This document shows, piece by piece, positions 48,464 through 58,203 of a DNA stretch of 64,000 nucleotides. Location: the NCBI GenBank assembly GCA_964057225.1, contig OZ059896.1, positions 11,284,001 through 11,348,000 of the forward strand, in the 5' to 3' direction. The translations under genes were made by a program, and so were the position numbers. The DNA comes from Auanema rhodensis (taxonomy: Eukaryota > Nematoda > Chromadorea > Rhabditida > Rhabditidae). Each line of letters opens with the position of its first letter. The stretch's first letter is position 1. Under the pieces are notes generated by a model. The model was given only the letters and a program-made list of their open reading frames with translations, searched no databases and was not told where the DNA came from.

Positions 48464-51400
48464 ATGGGTTCTGGTCAATCACAAGAACAAAAAATTCAAG
48501 GAATGGGAAGGCTGCGAGAAGATCGTAAGTTATACCGACTTGTCGATATGCATGGTGGAGGAGAACTGATTCCTTGGTTTAGGTAAGAAATCTATATTTC
48601 AGATCAAAATAAATAAAACGATAAATATTTCTTTTTGACTATACTCTTATAATTTATTTATTTCAGATATGCTATTACAAGTGGAGACACTTCAATACTT
48701 GATGCTTATATTGACACAAAAGTTAGAGATTTCATGTACAATCAAGGCAAAGGAAAGGTCTGTACAGTTACAGAGTTAGTCAAATTGAGAAATAAGGTAA
48801 TGTATTTGAATAATAAATTATAAATATATTCCTTTTTGAGGAGAGGAACGAAAGATTAGGTGCTTTTTCACGAAAAAAAGGTAAAGGAAAAAGTGGACCA
48901 AACGTATTAGATGACTTCAATCAGGAAGGAGAAAACGTTGGTGATTTGAAGAAAGGTATCTGAATGATCATGTTGTTGATGACTGAACTAAAAATATTCA
49001 AAGCTTTGAAATTACTTGATGGAGGAGGCAAAGGTGGAAAAGGTGAATCGAAATATCGAGATATAACATGGAAACTGGATGATAGAGGTAATTGTTTAGT
49101 GTTACATTTGAAGAACTATAAGCGTTATCTTCAGGATCTATGGGTGAAACAATTATTGGAATATGTTTACTTCAAGGAACTGATATTCATAATAAATTGG
49201 CTTTGAAAATATTAGATTCATATCCTAAACTTGTTAATGACATTAATGTTTCTGAAGACTATTATGGTAAGTAATAGTTTCTTTTCTTATTAGCAAATCT
49301 AACTAAAACAAATTAAGGCTTAACTCCTTTACATCAATCAATTATTAATCAAGATGTTCAAATGGCTTATACTTTGTTAAGACGTGGAGCTGATGTCACC
49401 ACAAGGTTTCGAAGATTTTATTAAATTTATTTAATATTTATTTATGTTTATAGATGCTATGGAGCCTTCTTCTGTGCAGAAGATCAAAAAGCTACACGAA
49501 CTGATTCTTTGGAGCATGAATATGTAGAATTAAGTACAAAAACTAGCTATACTGGGTAAGCCTAAAGCTATAGCTTTTCGTAGCTTTTCCACTGAAGGAA
49601 AATACCATGTATCACTTCAGAACTATGTACTTTGGAGAATATCCTCTATCATTTGCTGCTTGTATGAATCAACCAGATTGTTATCGGCTTCTTTTAGCCA
49701 AAAAAGCGAATCCAAATGCACAAGATACAAATGGTAATACAGTGCTTCATATGTGTGTTATCCATGAAAATATGGTAAAATATCTTCATTATCTTTGACT
49801 TTTATAATACAATTTTGCAGAACATGTTCCGAGTTGCTCTTGAAAATGGAGCTAGTCTCCGTATTAGTAATAAACAAAATTTAACTGCTCTCACATTAGC
49901 TGCAAAAATGGCTAAGAAAAAGGTCTCTACTGTCATTATAAATGCTTATATTATAATTTTTTGTTTCAAGATGTTTACGGAAATTCTAGAAATTGAAGGA
50001 GAACGGGTTTGGGCATATGGTGATGCTTCATCTACAGCATATCCTTTAGCTAAAATTGATACTATTAATGAAACTACTGGAGAACTAAATGAAAACAGCG
50101 CTTTATCCTTAGTTGTATACGGAGTAAGCTTTAAATCCTCTTTTTCAATAAAAAAAACTTTTTCGATACGATATATTCTATATATTGGGTAATTTATTGA
50201 AAAATCATTCTTGTTGAACTCTCTTTATATTTTCAAATTTCTTTATTGCTTATTCATATTCAATTTGTTTGATAACCGTAGTCATAATTTTCTGTTGTCT
50301 AGGAGACACCGGAACACCTGGAACTTCTTGACGGTTTACTAGAAGAGCTGTTGGAGGAAAAGTGGAAAGCTTTCGGAAAAGCAAAGTAAGATGTTTTTCA
50401 TTCAAGACAATAATATACATATGAATATTATTGACTGTTTCCAAATATTTAAACATAAATACTGTAATCTAGGTAATGTTAGAACAATAGATGTGTTATA
50501 TTCAATCGATATATAATATTAATATTAATTAAGTATTACAAATATAAGTTGTATTTGATTACCAGAAATCAAAAAATTGGGAAAAAAGACAGAAAAAAAG
50601 AATTTTGAAGAACATATATCAGAATTTGTCAAAATACAAAGAATATCGAAAAAGTTACTTTAATACTAAAGTTTGTACAATTACTGACATAGCCATCGTA
50701 TACTTGTCTATCTGTGTCACATATCGTGCAACTAAAAAAATTTAAACCAATTTCCATTCATTGTTTTTATTTTTTTTTCAGATTGGCTCAATCAGTTCTT
50801 GCCTTTCTACTTCATTGGTGCTTAATTATTTTGGCATTTTTTCTTAGACCTATTTCATATTCAACATCGGTGAGTACATTCAGAAAGTGCAATATTCATG
50901 ATTACTTGTAAGGTTTCAACCGAAGGGTGGATTACAAAACAGGGATATGCTGCCACAAAATGGACAACAGATGATCCATTTGCACATCCTGATGATGCTG
51001 TTAAAATACCTTTGGTGCCTTTTCCAAATGGAACATATTCAGCTGTACCTTGGAGTAAGAAACTAAAATATACGTAACAATTATAATTTTCTTAATGTTA
51101 AGAATCAGAAGACGCTCAGTGTCATTTGTTAAATTACGGCAATTCAAATGATTGGGATTCACACGTTAGCTTCGAATAAATGTTTCTCTGAAAATATAGA
51201 AAGCTTTAGGTTCGTCTGACGGCGGAAGTGGGAGTGTTAATTAGTGTTATGGTCCAGTTATTCCTGGATGTTCAAGATGTCAGGTACATCGGATGGAAAA
51301 AGTGGTGGAACATCTTGGTAAGATTGAAGCAAATGATGAATAAACTAAAGATATTACAGAGAGCTTTTCCTGCAAAGATAGCCTACAAATCCTCATTTGT

Positions 51401-53031
51401 TTTCATTTTATTCACAGTTATTATACGAGCATCATGTAGATTATCACCTCATCTATTAGTTGTTGACAATATTCTTGCATGTATTACAATACTAATGACA
51501 ACAATTCATTTTCTTTTTTATTGTCGGTAAGTATTCAACAAATTCAAAAATTAAATTACTAATTATACTTTAGTGCTATTAACTTTGTTGGACCTTTTGT
51601 ATTAATGGTTTATACTATTATTGCAACAGATATACGACGATTTATTCTTATTTACGGAATATTTTTAGTTGGATTTTCTCAAGGTAATTTTAAGAATATA
51701 GGATATATTTGGGAATATTATTCTATTTTTAAGCATTTTATTTGGTATTTCTTTCTTGTGAACGTGTAAAAAATGAAGCAGATGCTTTCAATGCTTCTAC
51801 AGTTGAAGGGTTAACTCAAATCGACTTGAATCGTTTATCTCAGGTATCAAACATTGGTCTAACGTTCCAAGAGTTATTCCTTATTTCTCAGGCAAAAACA
51901 TTTGAAAATGTAATTCAAGGACCAATTGAAGCTTTCATTCGAACATTTATTCTGACCATTGGTGAATTTACTGTACTTTATCGTAACTTAGCTCTTTGCC
52001 CGGCTAACATCATGTTCTGGATTGGCAAGGTCAGTATGATTCTTGAAAGTAGCAACTAAGTGTTTCTTTAATTATTTTCAAAAAATAGTCAGAAAGTATA
52101 TAAACATTTCAGAGTGTATTCGTAATATTTGAAATGGGTGTTTCAATTCTACAATTCAATCTACTTATTGCTATGATGACAAGAACATATGAAGCTATTT
52201 TCAGAACAAAAAAAGAATATAAGAGACAAGTATCAGCTTTATTAAAGTGCTAATATAGTGTTTCTTATTTTTCAGTGGGCTCAGGTAATTCTTATGTTGG
52301 AACTTTCCCTGTCCCCTTCGGCCCGTTTAATGTATTTATTAAAATACTCAAGACCAACAGGAACAAACAAAAAAGCTCGTAGTTTGGTTGTAAATACTAA
52401 AATTACTGAGGTAACGTTATTTATTGTTTTTTATTTAGTTCAACAAATTTTTATTTTATTTTTAATATTTTGAGGCTGAGAAAAACTCGTTAGATGGTGC
52501 AGCAAAGCTTGAGGAGAAATTAAAACGAGCAGCAGAAGAGAAGAAGGCAATCATAAAATGGAAATTGAAGGTTTGTTTTTTCCTCCATTTTTCATAAAAT
52601 GATGGAAGATAATACAGTTTTATGTTCCTCTATAATATTGGATAATTAACGTAAAAATCTGAAAAAAAAACTTTTTTTCATAACAACCATATCATTTTTT
52701 CAAAGTTTGAGTTTGTGATTGTGGAAAAGAGTGGGAGAAAACGGAATATTGTGTTTCGGCTTCAGCTTCAAAACTAACTTTTTGAGTTTGGATATAAATA
52801 TTCTCTTGTTCAAAAATCGCATTATTCAGTGAGAAAATATAAATGTAGCTTGGCTATTCAAATAACTAAAACAAAAAGTGTAGTCAACCATATAAACAGA
52901 TAACTAAACTTATATTAATACAATATTAGTACACTTATATAATATATTCATTCTAGGATTTGGAGCAGAAAGAAGCAACCCGACCAACAACTTCCTTTGT
53001 AAGAACTCCACGACCTCAATCACGAAAATGA
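48464..53031 (+). CDS. TRPV cation channel, OSM-9/OCR type
   Basis: In nematodes these channels act in sensory cilia for smell, touch and osmotic avoidance. The N-terminus is [16 protein letters not shown]. Ankyrin repeats follow: [100 protein letters not shown] and [20 protein letters not shown]. The linker [20 protein letters not shown] follows. Six membrane spans start with [60 protein letters not shown] and [17 protein letters not shown] are others. The pore region is [19 protein letters not shown] and the last span [19 protein letters not shown]. The C-terminus is coiled and basic ([20 protein letters not shown]), ending [12 protein letters not shown]-9 and OCR cannot be separated with certainty by eye. 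Confidence 0.9.
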
Positions 53032-54057
53032 TTTTTTTTATGTTTGGAATCTATTTCTTCATGATATGCATTTTTGTTATTCATAATTCATTCATCTTAC
53101 AACTTACTCGTAATTTGAAAAAAAATATTTTGAGTTATCTAATCTATTCCAAAATTCTAGAACTAGTTTTATTTCCCAAACTCAGAATAAAACAATAATT
53201 TGATATTTATGATAACAGATGAGAATATTATAAATATAATTAAAGTTGTTCACGATTCTTAGTATTTTTACTCCGACTCAATATGACTCTATTCAATGAA
53301 ATATGAGATGACAGAGAAAGTCAAGAATTGTGAATTCAATTAGCTTTGCTCTGTTCATTGACATTAGACTTTTGAATGAAAAAAACCCCATCATCATGCC
53401 AATATATAATGAATTAAATAGTTTGCAGAAATTTCATAAAACCAGACGCAATTCAATTAGAAGTAAGCCCTCCCATATTCCATTTCTTCTCCAAGTTTTT
53501 TTTTTGAAACTCCATTTTATTAATTTTAGTCTATAGTTCTCTCACTTTTTTAAACAAAACAAGCTGAATATATTTTTAACCATATTCTTATTTTTTTTTA
53601 TGACAAATAAAAAAAATTATTTTCAAAGTTTATATCCATGTTATGGTTGTAGAAATAAACAATTCATTTCAAATATTTAATTCATTTATTCATACAATAT
53701 TCAGGAATTAGTTCAAGACTCTCAAGCTACTATATCAGATTCATATAATAACGTCAATAACTTCAGACTGTAATAAACTTCAAATACCATTATTTATTCA
53801 TTTTCTAATGAATTATTTAATATAAATTAGAATTACGTTTCAAAATTTAAAGCTATACTACAATTGATGGAATCATAAACCACTCGCATATTTAGTTCGA
53901 ATTATCACCTGTTATTCTTTTTGTTGCAATCTGCAGTATCTCATTGTCTCCATCTATTTCTCTTATTTCACATTTTGATTTAGATCACGTTCAATTTTTT
54001 CTTTTACATTCAATGCAATGGTTAAACTTTTATTTTTCAGACACATATTTAGCGAAA
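53032..54057. other. Intergenic region
   Basis: No exon supported. TATTTTTCAG at about 54031-54040 is a strong acceptor 17 bp before the next start codon. Confidence 0.45.
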
Positions 54058-54465
54058 ATGTTTATTAAAACGTTAGTGGTTTGTGGCCTATTTCAATTAG
54101 TTGTTAGAACCACGGTGAGTTAGTTAGCTTTATTCGTTAGTATAGTGTATAGAGAGATACTTTTACTATTGTTCAATTTCAGTGCTATAACAATGATAAT
54201 CGGAATCCCATCGATTTTATTTCCGTAATTTTACAAAAGTTTAAACTTTAATTATTTTTATTTTTTAGTTAGATGACTCTTTCATGAAGGCAGGAATCCC
54301 TTATGAAACAATAACGGTAAAGTATTTAGTTTGTAATTCATAAATAACATTCCTATATTTAAGAAAAAATCATGCCGAGCCGGAGGTTTATGCCATGCGA
54401 ACTGCATTTGTGCTGGAAGATGCTTGGTAGGACGCTACAATTTGTCACGGAGATGTTTCATATAA
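54058..54465 (+). CDS. Short secreted peptide with six-cysteine C-terminus
   Basis: Four small exons joined in frame encode about 80 residues. The signal peptide is MFIKTLVVCGLFQLVVRT. An acidic or neutral pro-region follows (CYNNDNRNPIDFISLDD, then SFMKAGIPYETIT). A basic mature region starts after KKSCRAGG and ends NLSRRCFI. The mature part has six cysteines in the pattern C-x5-C-x3-C-x-C-x3-C-x10-C and a net positive charge. Signal, propeptide and cationic disulfide-rich peptide is the layout of antimicrobial peptides and some peptide ligands. I do not recognise a named family; the spacing does not fit the defensin CS-alpha-beta pattern. The strong acceptor at 54040 supports trans-splicing and the start. 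The last acceptor ends TTTAAG. Confidence 0.7.
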
Positions 54466-54585
54466 ATCGGCAACTCCAATGATATTTGCAAATGTTCAAG
54501 AAAATTCAAAAAAATATAGTATTTACCGCATAATATCATAAGTTAATAAAACTTTTATAATAAAATACTTTGACATTATTAGCAC

Positions 54586-54792
54586 TTATTCAGTATGGGT
54601 AACAATATTTATTAAACATGTTGTTTTGGATGAACTCCCTCCTTCGATAAATATTTTCTGAATCAAATCTAAAGTATCATGGCTTACAGGTACTGTAGAA
54701 AGAAACCCATTCATCATTAATGAACCTGAAAAAATTCAATTTTGTTGACACTCCGGGCTTGGAGTGAAATGGCTAACGGACATACTTATCAT
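54586..54792 (-). CDS. Two-exon gene for a 48-residue microprotein
   Basis: ATG 54792 begins a 7-nt coding piece. A perfect GTATGT donor and TTTTTTCAG acceptor define a 60-nt intron (54726-54785). Exon 2 (54586-54725) closes the frame with TAA. The product is MISSLMMNGF..., with LSTVPVSHDTLDLIQKIFIE and a Ser/Thr-rich end. GGTTTTTAG about 34 bp upstream of the ATG could be a spliced-leader acceptor; the frame is open back to it, so the protein may instead continue from an exon I did not find. No signal peptide or known domain is seen. It is convergent with the six-cysteine peptide gene, about 120 bp away. Confidence 0.4.
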
Positions 54793-55482
54793 AAAAAGGT
54801 ATTTCGAAAAAACAAATGCGGAAAAACTAAAAACCAACATTGTTTCAATTATTCTTAAAGAAGTTCCATAAGATTATTTTTCATATCTATTTGATATTTG
54901 TTTAAATACTTTTTACTCTACTAAAAGCAAATATTAGAACATCTTTTTTGAAAACTTATTGAAATTGGCTACTCTGTTATATCCTTATTGATACTCGTTG
55001 GTTTGTGCTTTATATCATCAAGTAAGAAAAATGCAAATGTCAAATTAAAGTTTGTCAACATTAATTAATAAATGTCAAACAAATAATTTATAGACAATTA
55101 TAATTGATAATATAATTAATTCAACATTATGCCTTTTTCAAAACGAGAGAACAGATGATCGGACCGCTGGATCTACCAAATATAACCTAATCAATATCAG
55201 GTAGACAAAAAATAGTTGGTATTCTACAGTGCCAACCCTGATTGGGCTGGCACTTATTATGCGCTCTAATACAAATAATTTCAAAAATGTATTTTTGGTC
55301 CCCAATTTGTACGCATTCGTTGAGATATATTGTGCATGCAGAGATAGCTTTCCTCTTGATTTTGTTAATAAGTCTATCATTACAGCTATATTTTTATGAT
55401 AAATGCATGATAAAATACGATAATGCTTTATATATTTATATATTGAATAAATAATTATATTATTTTAATTGAACAGATAACA
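54793..55482. other. Intergenic region with a hairpin
   Basis: It holds a GTGCCA/TGGCAC hairpin at 55229-55253 and short hydrophobic ORFs on both strands (for example 54965-55070) without splice support. No gene is claimed. Confidence 0.35.
55229..55253. repeat. Small GC-rich hairpin
   Basis: GTGCCA and TGGCAC arms with an inner CCC/GGG stem, one mismatch and a 5-nt loop. It is GC-rich in AT-rich intergenic DNA. Confidence 0.5.
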
Positions 55483-57624
55483 ATGGCGGAAACCGTAACA
55501 GATAAAGGTGGACTAAAAAATAACTTAACATGCCCGATTTGTATGCTATTGTTCACTAAGGTACCGCAACTTGCTCTTATGCTGTAACAGTTTTTATTTA
55601 CAGCCTTCCATGCTTGACTGTGGTCATTCATTCTGTTCAGAATGTATAGTGTCCTGGTTAGAAAAACATGAGAATTGTCCTGTTTGTAGAAGTCCAGCCG
55701 AAAAAACTATTATTAATATTTCTTTACAAAATGTACGGTTATATTTAATCACTGTTCATATATGGATAGTTTAGGTTGTTGAAGAGCATCGGAAAAAATA
55801 TGAATGTCTATCATCTAATGAACGCTTGCCGTCATATGATAATTCTCCCGTTTGTGATGAAACTACGGACGAGGTTTTGTCGAAAAATAACAGCAATATA
55901 ATTATTATTAGTATTTTAGTCAGAAAATGATGGTGAAACTTCTAGCACTCGTTCTAGGCGTTGCAGGTTCTCTGATAAAGATGATGTTGTATATTTGAAT
56001 GAGTAAATTGTTAATGGTTTTCTTTATACAGCTTAATTTTAGTTCTAATGCCTCCTGTTTGGACACTTTACCTCGTTTATCGCCACCTCCTTTGACTGCA
56101 AGGCCAATGAGAAGTTCATTAGTTCAACCTATTATTCACGAACTCGACAGATCTATGCCTTTAAACAGGTTTTATTTGTCTATGCTAATCTTTTCTCTAT
56201 TTTTTGATTGCATTAAAGAATGGATTCGGATTCTGATTCAGTTATGTCCGAAGAAAATAAAATGCCCTTCATTAGAAAAGCAATGCAGCGACGTTCTGGT
56301 ATGGCTGAGTATTGGAATTCTTGTTTACTACTATTTTCAGCTACCTTCACCAGAACAATGGACGAGGATGATATTTCAGCAAAAGCATCTTTCAATGTAA
56401 ATTAGATTAATTTGTCAATTTTGATTTCCTGATTTTTCTGTTCTTAAGCGTAGCTCCATGTTTAGAAGGAGTATTGGAGTTATTAGGCGCAGTCGTTCAA
56501 AACGTAGGAATAACGGTAAAAATTCGTTTTCATTTCTCACATAAAGTCTAAGTCGTTTTTCAGAATCGACTCCTGTAAATATAAACGAAACTGATGTAAA
56601 TGTGAAGTCAAAGTCATTGTGGAAGCGTCTTCTCTCATTTCGCAAAAGTGCATTGAATTGTAGATTTATTTAAATTTTTATTCGTTTTAAGGAACAGTAT
56701 TTCCTACCATGAATAACGGTAAGAAGGATACAAACGTTAGTTCCCCCTTTGGGCACGTTTGCCTGTATGATGGAACAGGGAGCCTTTTCCAAAAAATTGA
56801 AGCAGGAGAAGAAATCACCATTGTTGTTTTTGGAAAAAGTGGTGTTGGCAAAACAACTTTTGTAGGTTAAATATTGTTTAATTTTAAAAAAACATTACAA
56901 AGTTGGATAACGTTGCTTTGTCTGTCGAGAAATACTTTCGGAAACATGCTCGAATGGTTGGTTTAACAGAAAGAACTATGTGGAGTGGATTGCAAATTAG
57001 CACAAGATCCTTAGCTCATATGATGACAATGGTATGTGGTGTTTAAATACAGAATAATTATCTGGTTCAGGCATTGACCACTCCAACTAAAACATACGTT
57101 ATTGATATAATAGATGCTGTCTCCTATGTAAGAATTAAATCTGATTGCTTCATATACCGTCCAATCTTCTTTTATAGGTTGAAGGATCTACTCATACTTG
57201 GGATTCCTTCATAAAAGCATCGGATGCAGCAGTATTGCTATATTCCTGTACTGATTCCTCCAGTTTATTAAATGTCATGACAGCCCATAGACATATCTCT
57301 AAACTTCTCGTAATATAGATTTTTTTACATTTTTAATTCAGTTTCTAATTTAGGGAAAACCTTGTATTCTTCTTGGTAACAACTTCTCTGAAGGTGAACG
57401 AATAGTTGAAAGTATGGGACCTAACCTCGCTCGTGATATGGGTGTCAGACATTGGGAAACAAATCTGGCCCAACCAGGTTCTGCTTCAATAGAGGTGATC
57501 TGTCTTCATATTTATAGTTCAGTATTTTTGTTTTCAGATCCTTCTATTTCTTGCTCGATCAGTGCTTGAAAAGAGAGGAGAAGATGTATCATTTATTGAC
57601 AATTTGCGTGTCGAATCTGCATGA
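55483..57624 (+). CDS. RING finger plus Ras-like GTPase fusion protein
   Basis: Residues 17-60 are a C3HC4 RING: CPICMLLFTKPSMLDCGHSF, then CSECIVSWLEKHENCPVCR, expected to act as a ubiquitin E3 module. Residues about 70-300 are low-complexity, with acidic (MDSDSDSVMSEEN) and basic Ser/Arg stretches (RRSIGVIRRSRSKRRNN). The C-terminal 180 residues look like a small GTPase. P-loop GKSGVGKTTF lies at residues 313-322 (56832-56855). A strand TYVIDIIDAVSYVEG stands where DxxG is expected. ASDAAVLLYSCTDSSSLLNV follows, then KPCILLGNNFSEGER where NKxD is expected, and a final helix LLFLARSVLEKRGE. I checked the frame across every exon, and no stop or second start splits the two halves. TRIM23 is the known RING-GTPase precedent, but its GTPase is Arf-type. 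The start follows a GAACAG acceptor. Confidence 0.85.
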
Positions 57625-58203
57625 ATATTATCTGGATTTGTATATGTGTGTATTCCATATAATATATTATATTTTGCTATGCTTACTCGTTTTCGAATTT
57701 TACTACTAATTAGATTTGAGGGTATTATTTCTGTATTTATATGCTGTTGCCTGCGCTTATATAGTCTGCTTCATTTGTATTTTGATAAATTTTGTAAATA
57801 TTTATATACTATTACAACTTAATGTACATAATTAGAAAAAAAAAAGATCAAAAATTCGAACGTTGCGACTGTTTTCTGATTTTTTCGAATTCTTCTTTCA
57901 GTTATTTGTTCAAAGAATCGAAGTATTGCACTTTGTTCTGTTGCATTTGAAAAGCAGCGGTTGCTATGAAACTGCATTCCCTTATTTACCGAAGAATCTT
58001 AAAAGTAGAGAGAAAAAGTTTTCTTTTGCTGTACATTGTTCGGACAAAAATCACAGGAACTGGCCAAGCTTGAAATGAAATGATAATATTGTGTCAATAC
58101 TGTTGATGGAAGTTTTAACGTTTATATTATTATTTAAATATATTAACCTTATAACGGTATATTTGACCATTCTTTTCTTAATTCTTTTTTTTCTTTCTTT
58201 TAG
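57625..58203. other. Gap that may hold 5' exons of the EGF/ASC gene
   Basis: Behind a good acceptor (TTCTTTCAG at about 57900) is an open stretch with CYETAFPYLPKNLKSREKK and HCSDKNHRNWPSLK, which looks coding. It could join the exon at 58204 by using the phase-0 donor GTACAT at about 58033. I could not find the start codon. Confidence 0.3.

Noticed and set aside
54965-55070. Plus-strand hydrophobic frame GYSVISLLILVGLCF
   Set aside because: A stop codon precedes it and no acceptor gives the right frame; no gene called.
56709-56735. ATG (MNNGKKDTN) as start of a separate GTPase gene
   Set aside because: The upstream exons join it in frame with consensus splice sites, and a spacer for a second gene is lacking; a fused gene is simpler. 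An alternative start remains possible.
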